This document shows positions 1 through 8,491 of a stretch of DNA of 64,000 nucleotides, piece by piece. The stretch spans positions 28,201-92,200 of the forward strand of contig JAFTZM010000005.1 in the NCBI GenBank assembly GCA_017464525.1, in the 5' to 3' direction. The position numbers were made by a program, and so were the translations under genes. Origin of the DNA: Clostridia bacterium. Its GTDB lineage: Bacteria > Bacillota > Clostridia > Oscillospirales > QAKW01. The notes under the pieces were generated by a model. The model saw only the letters and a list, made by a program, of their open reading frames with translations, had not been told where the DNA came from and made no database searches. Position 1 is the stretch's first letter. Each line of letters opens with the position of its first letter.

Positions 1-1307
1 CGTACGGCCATATCACAGAACAGATAGTTATGGCTTAAGGGGTAGGAGGCGACCTTTTGGAGATATTCCCGGGGGATCTCCTTGCCCTGCGCAGCCAGCT
101 GCTGCTGCATAAAAAGTTCCGGTTGGGTCAGCTCCGGGATCACGACCGTATGAGTAGGCCAGAAATCGGCCAGCTGGCGGCAGGAACGCTCATGCGCAGA
201 GGCGGTAAATACAAAACGGATCGGCTGGGGCAGCCTCCGGGGCAGCCAGTCCAGCCGCCCATCCTCTGGGGCGTCCAGAGCATCCAGACTGTCTACTACA
301 AACCAGACCGGCTGTTGGATGCGGTTCAGCAATTCAGAAAAGATCGCGGTGTATTCTTCGATGGGAAGATGGGAAGGCACCTCTTCCCCCAAAACTTCAA
401 TAAAATGGGTCAGGATCTCCCGGGGGGTACTGCGCTGGGCAGTTGCTCCGCAAAGATAGGGGAGTACCTGCACCCCCGCCGGAGGATTGGCATAAAGCCG
501 CGCTGCGAAGGCGGATTTTCCTGTTCCTGAGCCGCCGTTCACCACCAAAAAAGGAGCGTCGCTTTCGGCAAAATCCGCAAGCGCCTGCTCTAATTCCGGC
601 ACCGGCAGATAAGCGTCTGTATGCTCGGCAATGCGGCTTTCAAAAAGCTTTTGCCGCTGCCGGACCGGTGTGGACGGTGCACTCTCACCGTAGATCCGCC
701 GTACCAGCCCGGTGAGCTCCTCCAGGAGACGGGCGGCAAATGCCTCAAGCCCGTCGAACTCTCCGTTCGGCAGGCTGGTCAGGCTATAGTGATGGCAGGT
801 CGCTTGGGGAAGGGCCTCTAATCTGGATTTTAAAAGAGGAAGCCGCTGATCCTCGGCGGGGTCGCAAAACTGCGCAGTTAATTCTTCCGGCAGATCTTTG
901 ATCTCGTCCCGGAAAAAGATAATGGAGCGTTCCCCCTGATTGCGTTGCAGAATGCCGTATTGGATCTCCAGCTCGGTCACGCTGATGGGCTCCGGCATAT
1001 ATAGTCCCCGGTTCTCTACAGCGGTTAGCCGCTCGTAGTCCGGTACCCAGCCGTAGCGGTTGCCCAACAGGCATACCATGTAGCCCTCGCAGCGATCGAT
1101 CTCATCCAGGCAAACGTCCAGAACCTTCTGGGCCGCTTCCTCCTCGCTCATGTTGGCGGTGTTCACGCCCCAGCGCAGATCCAGCAGGCGTACTGATTGG
1201 CCGTATTCCGCTGCAACCTGGCGCAGGGCAGGGGCAACCCGGGTGCGGATCACATCCCGCTCTCCCTGCATATCATTGAAGGTACTGGATATCAGGATCG
1301 AGAGCAT
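1..1307 (-). CDS. DUF4062-NACHT STAND NTPase (3' part outside window)
   Basis: The gene runs off the left edge; about 435 codons are visible without a stop. Residues 1-130 match the DUF4062 module of TEP1/NPHP3/NWD1-like proteins: SSTFNDMQGERD at 8-19, DLRWGV at 43-48 and LLGNRYGWVP at 80-89. A P-loop NTPase follows, with Walker A GGSGTGKS at 258-265, Walker B-like VWFVVDSLDAL at 334-344 and a sensor-like RFVFTAS at 364-370. This is the layout of a STAND signalling ATPase, in which the N-terminal module is the effector or adaptor and the missing C-terminus usually carries sensor repeats. The start ATG lies 7 nt after AGAGG and overlaps the upstream VirD4-like gene by 16 bp, so the two are translationally coupled. 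Seen: motifs and overlap. Inferred: a conflict or defence role. The substrate or trigger is unknown. Confidence 0.82.
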   Translation of the reverse strand, partial: MLSILISSTFNDMQGERDVIRTRVAPALRQVAAEYGQSVRLLDLRWGVNTANMSEEEAAQKVLDVCLDEIDRCEGYMVCLLGNRYGWVPDYERLTAVENRGLYMPEPISVTELEIQYGILQRNQGERSIIFFRDEIKDLPEELTAQFCDPAEDQRLPLLKSRLEALPQATCHHYSLTSLPNGEFDGLEAFAARLLEELTGLVRRIYGESAPSTPVRQRQKLFESRIAEHTDAYLPVPELEQALADFAESDAPFLVVNGGSGTGKSAFAARLYANPPAGVQVLPYLCGATAQRSTPREILTHFIEVLGEEVPSHLPIEEYTAIFSELLNRIQQPVWFVVDSLDALDAPEDGRLDWLPRRLPQPIRFVFTASAHERSCRQLADFWPTHTVVIPELTQPELFMQQQLAAQGKEIPREYLQKVASYPLSHNYLFCDMAV

Positions 1308-3781
1308 GGATGAACCTCTAATTGAATGGCAGGAGCAGGCCCTTGCTTGGCCTTTACGTTGTTATCTGTTTCGTCAAAATACAAATAGTTCTTTACAGAG
1401 TGCTCCGGAGGATTTTTGGTATCAAGGGGGGAATGGAAAGTGGCCTTGGAAAAATATTCCACGCAATTATCCTTTAGCAGCTCCGGAATGGCCGTGGTAA
1501 CAAAGAGCCGTACATTGGGGTGCGCTTCCGCATTGCGGGTGTGCCAGATGGCATCCATTGCCAGGGGAGAGAGATCCATCCGATCCAGGATCAGCAAATA
1601 ACGGGGCATCCCTTCCGGTTCCTTGGAAAATTCTTTAATGAGGAAGGAGGCCTTTTTCAGGGATTCCTGATCGGGGGGCATTTGTGTGCCAAACAGTTGT
1701 TTGGCTAACAAAAGATGAAGCAAGGTCATTTCTTCTTTTTTATATTCACATACAATTTTATTCCAATCGGTTACAAGGTCCTGCAGGTTAAAGTAGATGG
1801 GCACTACCTGCCCAGCGGCCAGGCACCGGCGGTAAACATGATGGGCCGCTGCGCTGAGGATGGCACTGTCCTCACCGACCAGAGCAACGCTAGCCGGGTT
1901 CAGCTCCGAGACTAAGGAAATATAATTGAGAGAAAAGGGACAGGCGGGAAGGAACATATTGGTACCGCTCTGTTCCTCGTTGGGATGGATGTTACATTCA
2001 TAACCGAAAAGCGGGGCGGGCTCTGCGGTGTGGGTACGGCTGTACCAGTCCCGGGAGGCTGCCAGGATGGGATCCTCCGCCAGAGAGGCGGTCTGCACGG
2101 GCAGCCAATCGATCACGGTCAGGCGGCGCTCACGGCGAAGCTTTTCCTCCAATTCTGCCGCCTTCTTCGCTTCGGCTGCTTTTTCGAGCTCCTCTATTTC
2201 CGCTTGCTTTACAGTGTTTTGCGCCAGCTTTGCGATAAACCAGCTTCTGCTGTGTTTTTTTAACAGCTCGTCCACCATAAACACCCGCAAGGGCTCTTCG
2301 CTGGCGGGCTTGCAGTAGACGGGCAGGAATTCCTCGTTATCATAAACATTTACATCGTCCAGATGGGAAAGGAAGGGGTAGTTGCGTCCGTGGATCACCA
2401 AAACCTCGCCCTGCTGCTTATCCAACCGCTGCAGCCGGCTGGGCGTGATAAGGGGATTACCGCTTTTCTGATTGCCGCAAAGGCGGCAGATTTCCTCCAG
2501 GGTCTCCAGCTCACGGCTGTAAAGGAATACCCAGTTGTTGCAGTTGCCCTTGATGGTCTCTGCCTCCTCGTGATAGCGGGAGCGGAGCTGCTTTTCGCTT
2601 TGCACCACAATATCAAACCGGATATTCCGGCTCCGTGCCGCCGAGATCATGGCAGGGAATTCTTTGATGGGCGGCAGGGAGGAAAATTCATCCAGAAGAA
2701 AATTGACCCGCCGGGGCAGAGTTTTGCCGGGGAGGTTCTGAGCCTCAAAGATCAGCGATTCATAGCATTGCTGAATGAAGATGCTGATCAGGCCGTGATA
2801 GGTCTCTTTTTCATCGGGCATAACGAGAAAAACAGCGGTTTTCTGATGGCCGATGGCATGAAAATCAATATCGTCGTGGCAGAGCATATCCGTCAGATCC
2901 GGCCGCATGATGAATTTGATCAGGTGGGTGTCCAGAGTAGCCAAGATAGAGGCAAGGGTCCGTTCCGGAGCGATGGCTACATTGGAAAGATAAGAGGCGG
3001 CAATGCTGCCGGGATCCAGCATAGTGTGTAGCTGCCGGAAGGGGGTATTTTTATCGTCCGTTGCATTGAAGAGGGAATTTCTCATGCGCAGCAATCCCCG
3101 GATATTGATCTCTGCCGGATCCTCTGCCAGCAAAAACATCAGCAATAAAAGACCCATGAAGGTAGAGCGGGCCGCATCGTCCCAGAAGGGATCGCTGCCG
3201 TTGCGGCCGGCAGGAACCGCAATGGTACTGAAGTCGTTCATCAGGCCTACCGCCAGATCAAATTTTCCCTTTTGGAAAAATTCACGGGGCGCCTTCAGCG
3301 GATTCCAGCAATTCTGGCGGGAATCATCCCGGAAGTTGATGCAAAGCGCCTCATATCCGTTTTCCCGCAGCCGCCCGGAGGTGCGCTCAAAAAGTTCTGC
3401 CTTCGGGTCGGTCACGATCATGGATTCTCCTGCCTTCATCAGGGTGAGGATGGTGGGCAGAATGAAAAGACGGGTCTTTTTGGAGCCGGAGGCACCGATG
3501 ATCAGGGTGTGGCTATCGCTGCCGTCGGCATAAACAGCACCGTCCCGGCAAAGCAGCGGAACACCTGCCGTTTCGGCTTCCTTCTCCTGATTGGGGATCT
3601 CCACCAAAGAGGCCTTCATTTCTTCGTCAGTAGCCCAGCGGGCATGGTTGATGCCTAAGGGATCCTCGGAGAGCAGCGAGTTTTCTGCCTCGGCTGCATT
3701 GGAGCGGTTTTCCTCATCCGCTTTTTTCAGTAATTGTTCAAAATAGCGGCGGTCTCGGTTATTCATATCATGATTGGACAT
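1292..3781 (-). CDS. VirD4/TraG-type coupling ATPase with degenerate NACHT-like C-terminus
   Basis: 829 aa. The N-terminal 500 residues are a type IV coupling protein core: Walker A GASGSKKT at 96-103 (the usual GxGK glycine is Lys), VTDPKAELFERT after it, and Walker B NFLLDEFSSLP near 360-370. No N-terminal membrane helices are visible, unlike typical VirD4. A charged, probably helical linker (about 525-553) leads to a second region that keeps NACHT landmarks, PIYFNLQDL, YLLILDRMD (728-736) and RLFVTTA (758-764), but its P-loop position reads VALVGEDSA without Lys-Ser/Thr. The start was set at ATG 3781, 7 nt after GGGAGG; an ATG 60 nt upstream lies inside the promoter. The gene overlaps the STAND gene. 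No relaxase or mating-pore genes are visible, so a classic conjugation role is doubtful. Confidence 0.8.
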   Translation of the reverse strand: MSNHDMNNRDRRYFEQLLKKADEENRSNAAEAENSLLSEDPLGINHARWATDEEMKASLVEIPNQEKEAETAGVPLLCRDGAVYADGSDSHTLIIGASGSKKTRLFILPTILTLMKAGESMIVTDPKAELFERTSGRLRENGYEALCINFRDDSRQNCWNPLKAPREFFQKGKFDLAVGLMNDFSTIAVPAGRNGSDPFWDDAARSTFMGLLLLMFLLAEDPAEINIRGLLRMRNSLFNATDDKNTPFRQLHTMLDPGSIAASYLSNVAIAPERTLASILATLDTHLIKFIMRPDLTDMLCHDDIDFHAIGHQKTAVFLVMPDEKETYHGLISIFIQQCYESLIFEAQNLPGKTLPRRVNFLLDEFSSLPPIKEFPAMISAARSRNIRFDIVVQSEKQLRSRYHEEAETIKGNCNNWVFLYSRELETLEEICRLCGNQKSGNPLITPSRLQRLDKQQGEVLVIHGRNYPFLSHLDDVNVYDNEEFLPVYCKPASEEPLRVFMVDELLKKHSRSWFIAKLAQNTVKQAEIEELEKAAEAKKAAELEEKLRRERRLTVIDWLPVQTASLAEDPILAASRDWYSRTHTAEPAPLFGYECNIHPNEEQSGTNMFLPACPFSLNYISLVSELNPASVALVGEDSAILSAAAHHVYRRCLAAGQVVPIYFNLQDLVTDWNKIVCEYKKEEMTLLHLLLAKQLFGTQMPPDQESLKKASFLIKEFSKEPEGMPRYLLILDRMDLSPLAMDAIWHTRNAEAHPNVRLFVTTAIPELLKDNCVEYFSKATFHSPLDTKNPPEHSVKNYLYFDETDNNVKAKQGPAPAIQLEVHPCSRS

Positions 3782-3812
3782 AGCATTGCCTCCCGGCTGT
3801 ATTAATGCTATA

Positions 3813-3841
3813 AGTATACCGCTCCGGGCTCCGATTGTCAA
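3813..3841 (-). promoter_or_regulatory. Strong sigma-A promoter of the VirD4/STAND unit
   Basis: On the minus strand TTGACA (3841-3836) and TATACT (3818-3813) are separated by exactly 17 nt. The -35 box overlaps the stop codon of the upstream P-type ATPase, so the unit is transcribed on its own. Predicted transcription start is about 25 nt before the chosen virD4-like ATG. Confidence 0.75.
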
Positions 3842-6474
3842 TTTCTTTTCCTTCGCCGGAAGAAGAGCTTACGCAGAAGATCTGCCGGAATGACCGAAAA
3901 CGCCATCAAAATGATCATCTGCAGTTGTCCGGGGGTCAGCCCGGCTGTCCGGAAAACCCGCCCGCCGTAGTAGATCATCACCAGCTGCACCGCACTTACT
4001 GCCAGCATGATCAGCAGAAATAAGGGATTTTTCCGTAAATTTGCCAGGGGATTCAGCCGCTCCGTTCGGGCGTTAAAGCTGTTGAATACCCCGGAAAAGA
4101 TAAAAAGTGCATAAAAAGCGGTCAAAAAGTGGATGGGATCCTCTCTAAAATGAAACAAATCACGGAAAAAAGGAAGGCCGAGAAAGGCGATGCACAGGCT
4201 CATGGTATAAAGCCCCATCCAGAAGATCTGCAATCCCATGGTGCGGTCGATGACCGGCTCATCCCGGCGCTTTGGGCGCTCCTTCATGTATTCTTTCAGG
4301 GACGGTTCCCCGGAAAAGGCAAGCCCGGCCAGGGTATCCATGATGATGTTGATCCAGAGCATTTGGATCACCGTGACCGGCGTATCGATCCCGATAAAGG
4401 GGCCGATCAGCGAGACCCCGACTGCCGATAAATTCATAGTAAATTGGTAAACGATAAACTTTCGTATGCTTTTGAAGATGGTTCTTCCATAGCGGATAGC
4501 TTTGGCGATGGATGCGAAATTATTATCCAGGATCACAATGTCGCCCGCCTCTTTGGCTACTTCGGTACCGCTGCCCATGGAAAAGCCCACATCTGCCCGC
4601 TTTAATGCGGGGGCATCATTAATGCCGTCACCGGTCATACCAGTCACCAGGCCCTTCTGCTGCGCTAACCGCACCAAACGGCTTTTATCAGTAGGAAGAG
4701 CCCGGGCTATGACCCGCAGCTCCGGCAGAATTTTTAGGACCTGTTCGTCGGTCATAGTCCCCAGCTCGGCGCTGGTCAGGATCTGATTGGGTCTATGCTC
4801 CTTCAAGAGGCCTGCATCCCGGGCGATGGCAATGGCGGTGTCCTTGCTGTCTCCGGTCATCATCACCACCTGGACGCCTGCATTTTGGACCTCTGCAATG
4901 GCGGAAGGAACTTCCTTGCGGATATCATCACGGATCCCCACCATTGCAACAAAGGTCATGTCCTTTAAACTGCTTTCCGCTGTAACAGAAATCGGTGAGA
5001 TCGCAACAGCCAGCATCCGTACCGCCTTTGCGGAAAGCAGTTTTCGCTGCTCCTCCATGGCAGTAGGGGAGAAGGAGCGCCGCTCTCCCTTCTCGTCCAG
5101 ATAATAACGGCATCCCTTCAGAATCTTTTCCGGCGCTCCTTTTACAAGGATGTACTCCTGCTTTCCACCGATCCGGGCGGCTGAAAATTTATGGGCGCTG
5201 TCAAAGGGAACACGATCCTTTACCATGTAACTGAACTTTTTCGGATCCACAGGAAGGATGCTTTCCATAAGGGCACGGTCTGTGGCATTGCCTCCTAAGG
5301 GCTTGCCGCCGGCCAGTACACAGCCGGTGTTATAAAGAGCCGAAAGGGTCAGCAGTTCCCGGACGGCAGGGCTGCATTTTTTGACCCGATCGGCCGTTTT
5401 ACCGCTGCCTTCCAGAATCCGTACCACCTGAAGCTTGCCCTTGGTGAGGGTGCCGGTTTTGTCGGTAAAAAGGATATTCAGGCTACCGGAGGTTTCGATC
5501 CCTACCAGCTTGCGTACCATGACCTGATCTTTCAACATACGGAACATATTGGAGGAAAGTACTACCGTGATCATCATGGGGAGCCCTTCCGGCACCGCCA
5601 TCACCACTACCGCTGTGGCCAGAGTCAGGGCGTGCAGGATCCGAGGGATCCATACAATGGGGTGGGTGAGGTCTGCTGCAGCCAGGGAAAGATCAAACCC
5701 ATTATCGATGAGAAAACTGTTAAATAGATCGGCAAAAGCGATGAGGCCTGCCGCAATGTAACCCAACCGGCTGATGGTTTTGGCCAAGCCGTTCAGCCGC
5801 AGCTTTAGGGGACTTTCTGGGGTCTCCTCCTGCATATCCCGAGCCATGCTGCCGTAGAAGGTGCTGTCGCCGACCCGCTGTACCTCCATCATTCCTTCTC
5901 CGGCAGTGATAACGCTACCCTGAAACAGTTGCCCCGGGCAGCTGAGATCCCAGCACCGCTCCCGGGTACGCTGGGGCTGTTTCTCTGCTTCAGCACTCTC
6001 TCCGTTCAACGCCGATTGATCCACGCTTAATTTTCCGGAGATCAGAATTCCGTCTGCAGGGATCCGTTCCCCGGCCTGTAGCAGGATCAGATCCCCAACC
6101 ACTACCTCTGCCACCGGCAGAGCCGAGATCCCCTTGGCACGCTGAACCCGGCAGGTGATATCGGCGGCGCTGCGCTGCAGCTCTAAAAAGGCAGATTCAC
6201 TCCCGTATTCCGAAAGGGTGGAGATAAAGGTGGCCAAAAAAATGGCAATTGCGATACCTACCGCCTCAAACCAATCGGCATCCTGAAATAAAAATAAAAT
6301 ATTGACCGCCAAAGCTGCCAATAAGATCTTGATGATGGGATCTCCGAAGCTACTTAAAAATTGCCGGAAAAAGCTTTTCCTTTTTTTGCGGGAAAGGGTG
6401 TTTGCGCCGTGCTTTCTGCGGGAAGTACGGACCTGCTCTTCGGTCAGCCCCATCCGTTTTGTCGGTGTTTTCAT
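3838..6474 (-). CDS. Calcium-type P-type cation ATPase (P2 family)
   Basis: 878 aa, the normal length for a bacterial SERCA/PMCA-like pump that exports divalent cations at ATP cost across the cytoplasmic membrane. Visible landmarks are the N-terminal cation ATPase domain, the actuator motif LNGES, the transport helix motif AVPEGLP (293-299), the phosphorylation motif DKTGTLT with Asp338, the nucleotide-binding KGAPE, the hinge TGDGINDAP, and six C-terminal transmembrane segments including NIIMDTLAGLAF. The AVPEGLP helix and the C-terminal motifs favour Ca2+; Mn2+ is possible. Start ATG has GGAG 6 nt upstream. It is followed at once by the VirD4 unit, which has its own promoter, and is separated from gpsA by a hairpin. 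Confidence 0.9.
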   Translation of the reverse strand: MKTPTKRMGLTEEQVRTSRRKHGANTLSRKKRKSFFRQFLSSFGDPIIKILLAALAVNILFLFQDADWFEAVGIAIAIFLATFISTLSEYGSESAFLELQRSAADITCRVQRAKGISALPVAEVVVGDLILLQAGERIPADGILISGKLSVDQSALNGESAEAEKQPQRTRERCWDLSCPGQLFQGSVITAGEGMMEVQRVGDSTFYGSMARDMQEETPESPLKLRLNGLAKTISRLGYIAAGLIAFADLFNSFLIDNGFDLSLAAADLTHPIVWIPRILHALTLATAVVVMAVPEGLPMMITVVLSSNMFRMLKDQVMVRKLVGIETSGSLNILFTDKTGTLTKGKLQVVRILEGSGKTADRVKKCSPAVRELLTLSALYNTGCVLAGGKPLGGNATDRALMESILPVDPKKFSYMVKDRVPFDSAHKFSAARIGGKQEYILVKGAPEKILKGCRYYLDEKGERRSFSPTAMEEQRKLLSAKAVRMLAVAISPISVTAESSLKDMTFVAMVGIRDDIRKEVPSAIAEVQNAGVQVVMMTGDSKDTAIAIARDAGLLKEHRPNQILTSAELGTMTDEQVLKILPELRVIARALPTDKSRLVRLAQQKGLVTGMTGDGINDAPALKRADVGFSMGSGTEVAKEAGDIVILDNNFASIAKAIRYGRTIFKSIRKFIVYQFTMNLSAVGVSLIGPFIGIDTPVTVIQMLWINIIMDTLAGLAFSGEPSLKEYMKERPKRRDEPVIDRTMGLQIFWMGLYTMSLCIAFLGLPFFRDLFHFREDPIHFLTAFYALFIFSGVFNSFNARTERLNPLANLRKNPLFLLIMLAVSAVQLVMIYYGGRVFRTAGLTPGQLQMIILMAFSVIPADLLRKLFFRRRKRN

Positions 6475-6536
6475 GGAACGCTCCTTTGCACATTTCTTGC
6501 CATATTTTTATGCGCAAAAGGGCCTCTATATAACTA

Positions 6537-6569
6537 ATTGTCCCCGCAAGGTTTCCTTGCGGGGACAAT
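6537..6569 (-). terminator. Hairpin terminator after gpsA
   Basis: A perfect 15-bp inverted repeat, ATTGTCCCCGCAAGG, with a 3-nt loop lies 3 bp beyond the gpsA stop codon. The downstream minus-strand sequence TTAGTTATAT is only moderately T-rich, so read-through into the ATPase gene is possible. Confidence 0.65.
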
Positions 6570-6571
6570 AC

Positions 6572-7609
6572 TTACTTCACAAATTCGGTTTCAAATTTCT
6601 TAAAGGGAACATTCACGGTCTTGCCGCCATTGATCAGTTCATCGATGTGCAGCAGCAGGGGGAACTCCTCTTTCTTGGCGGTGCCCTCTGCAATCCGCTC
6701 TTTGATGGCCTTTGCAGTTCTTGAGGCGATCACAATGGATTCCAGGGTGACCCCCTTCAGCGTCTCCATAGCTTTTTCAAAGGGCATCCCCTGGCCCAGC
6801 AGAATTCCGATCTTGCGGGTACGACCGCCGTAAACGGTTACATAAAGGTCGCCGGCGCCCAGCGTAATATTGGAGGGATCGCCCTCGCAATAATCCAGCA
6901 GACGGATCATTTCCTTTACCGCCTGGCCGAAAATGGCGGCCTGAGAATTGTAGTGTTCAAATTCTCTGCCCTCTCGTTTGTAGGACATTCCGATGGCAAG
7001 GGCAACGCCTAAAGCGTAAGCATTCTTCATGGCAACGGCGCACTCAACGCCCCGCACATCGGTGGAAAGACTTACATGATAGTAATCGGTCTCAAAGAGA
7101 GAGCGGATCCAGCGCAGCTGTTCCATATTTTCCCCGCAGAAGGTGACCTCTGTGGGATCCTTATCAGCGAGTTCATAGCTGGTGCAGGGGCCGCCCACAG
7201 CGTTGAAGGAGATCGTTTTTTCGGTGGCAGCCTTGTATACCTCTGGGTAGGAGATAAGGCCGCCGTGAGGGGCGTTGACCATGCCCTTTGTGATGGAAAG
7301 AACCGGAAGCTCCTCGGGGATCTCGGGGATCACATTTTCGATAAACCAATCCAGGCCAAAGGATGAAACACCGCCGATCAGCAGATCAGCGCCCTCCATC
7401 GCCTCTTTCATTTCCTCAAACTGATAATAGGTGATCCCGTCTGGCATCTTTCGTTTCAGGGTCAGATGCTCACCGGTCGCACGGGCGTGCTCGATGATCT
7501 CCCGATCCAGCGGGGTTCCCACGATCCGGATGGTGTTGCCGTTATCGGCAGCGGGAATGGTGATGGCAGAGCCCATCATCCCCGCGCCAACTACCGTAAT
7601 AATTGCCAT
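6572..7609 (-). CDS. gpsA: Glycerol-3-phosphate dehydrogenase [NAD(P)+]-like, divergent GpsA
   Basis: 345 aa. It would interconvert dihydroxyacetone phosphate and sn-glycerol 3-phosphate for phospholipid synthesis. The N-terminal Rossmann motif GAGMMGSA (8-15), the central SITKGM, the VGGPCTS segment and the C-terminal helical domain with GVECAVAMKNAYALG and TLGAGDLYVTVYGGR follow the family order. The N-terminal half departs from canonical GpsA: the usual SWGTALA reads MMGSAIT and the substrate-loop region is extended. It may be a paralogue with another hydroxyacyl or phosphate substrate. Single transcript with a consensus promoter, divergent from a DeoR-family gene, which is a likely regulator. 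Confidence 0.78.
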   Translation of the reverse strand: MAIITVVGAGMMGSAITIPAADNGNTIRIVGTPLDREIIEHARATGEHLTLKRKMPDGITYYQFEEMKEAMEGADLLIGGVSSFGLDWFIENVIPEIPEELPVLSITKGMVNAPHGGLISYPEVYKAATEKTISFNAVGGPCTSYELADKDPTEVTFCGENMEQLRWIRSLFETDYYHVSLSTDVRGVECAVAMKNAYALGVALAIGMSYKREGREFEHYNSQAAIFGQAVKEMIRLLDYCEGDPSNITLGAGDLYVTVYGGRTRKIGILLGQGMPFEKAMETLKGVTLESIVIASRTAKAIKERIAEGTAKKEEFPLLLHIDELINGGKTVNVPFKKFETEFVK

Positions 7610-7649
7610 TTGAAATTCCTCCTTGCGAAAATCGTTTTCTTATGTTATA

Positions 7650-7678
7650 ACTATATTGAAGATGAAAGAGTTTGTCAA
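7650..7678 (-). promoter_or_regulatory. gpsA promoter
   Basis: Minus-strand TTGACA (7678-7673), a 17-nt spacer and TATAGT (7655-7650). The gene's AAGGAGG and ATG follow downstream. Confidence 0.75.
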
Positions 7679-7685
7679 TATTTGG

Positions 7686-7707
7686 CGGTTAAATTGAAAA
7701 ATAACCG
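7686..7707. promoter_or_regulatory. Inverted repeat in the gpsA/deoR divergent region (putative operator)
   Basis: CGGTTA and TAACCG are separated by 10 nt and sit just upstream of the gpsA -35 box and 50 nt before the DeoR start. The position suits an autoregulatory DeoR site; this is inferred from symmetry only. Confidence 0.35.
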
Positions 7708-7759
7708 TGAATTCTGATTTGATTGAACAGAAATGAACAAACTCGAGCAAGGAGAAACG

Positions 7760-8491
7760 ATGATTCAGTATCAACGCCAAGATGAGATCCTTCAACTGCT
7801 GGAAGAGCAGCCCACGATGTCGGTAAAAAAACTGGCAAAGCTGCTGTATACCAGCGAAGCCACCGTTCGCCGGGATCTGAATTCTTTGGAACGAATGGGG
7901 CTGGTGCACCGCATTTACGGCGGGGTAGTACTGGCAAAATATGCCAATAGCGATATGCCCTTATTTGTTCGTAAGCAGGAAAACGCGGGGGAGAAGGAAA
8001 AGATCGCTGCCCGGGCCGCTGCGCTGATCCCGGAGGGATCCTCTGTCATATTGGATGCATCCTCCACCACCCAGCATATGGTGCGCTATCTTACCGGCTA
8101 TAAAAGCCTCACAGTGATCACCAACGGTCTGAAGATCGCCGAAGGCTTTGCCGAAAGTGCGGTGAAGGTGCTTTGCACCGGCGGCCATTATCTGCCGGAA
8201 AATGCCTCCTTTGTTGGGTATCAGGCCGAGGAAATGGTCAAAGGGATCCGGGCGGATTATTTTTTCTTTTCCAGCCAGGGGCTCACCGAGGACGGGGAGA
8301 TCAGCGATCATTCCGAGGAGGAGACGGCTCTTCGCCGGGTGATGCTGCAGCGGGCCGCCCAGAGGATCTTTCTTTGCGACGGTTCCAAGCTGGGCCGCAA
8401 ATGCCTTTATAATGTTTGTCATGCAGCCGATCTCCAAAATATTATCTGCGATCAGCCGCTGCCACAAAAAATACTGGATCATATCAAGTGA
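7760..8491 (+). CDS. DeoR-family transcriptional regulator
   Basis: 243 aa from ATG 7760, which has AAGGAG 5 nt upstream; an in-frame ATG 27 nt earlier lacks such a site. The N-terminal winged helix carries the DeoR signature (SVKKLAKLLYTSEATVRRD, then LERMGLVHRIYGG). The C-terminal DeoRC effector domain contains ILDASSTTQHM and VITNGLKIAE, the phosphosugar-binding motifs of this family. The usual ligands are sugar phosphates. Divergent placement from gpsA suggests glycerol or sugar-phosphate control, which is an inference. The 3' end overlaps the convergent fliB-like gene by 8 bp, and no terminator separates them. Confidence 0.88.
   Translation: MIQYQRQDEILQLLEEQPTMSVKKLAKLLYTSEATVRRDLNSLERMGLVHRIYGGVVLAKYANSDMPLFVRKQENAGEKEKIAARAAALIPEGSSVILDASSTTQHMVRYLTGYKSLTVITNGLKIAEGFAESAVKVLCTGGHYLPENASFVGYQAEEMVKGIRADYFFFSSQGLTEDGEISDHSEEETALRRVMLQRAAQRIFLCDGSKLGRKCLYNVCHAADLQNIICDQPLPQKILDHIK

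Noticed and set aside
1292..3781. Part of a conjugative transposon
   Set aside because: Only the coupling-type ATPase is visible; no relaxase, pore or integrase gene lies on the visible side, and the partner gene is a STAND protein. The left side is unseen, so this is not final.
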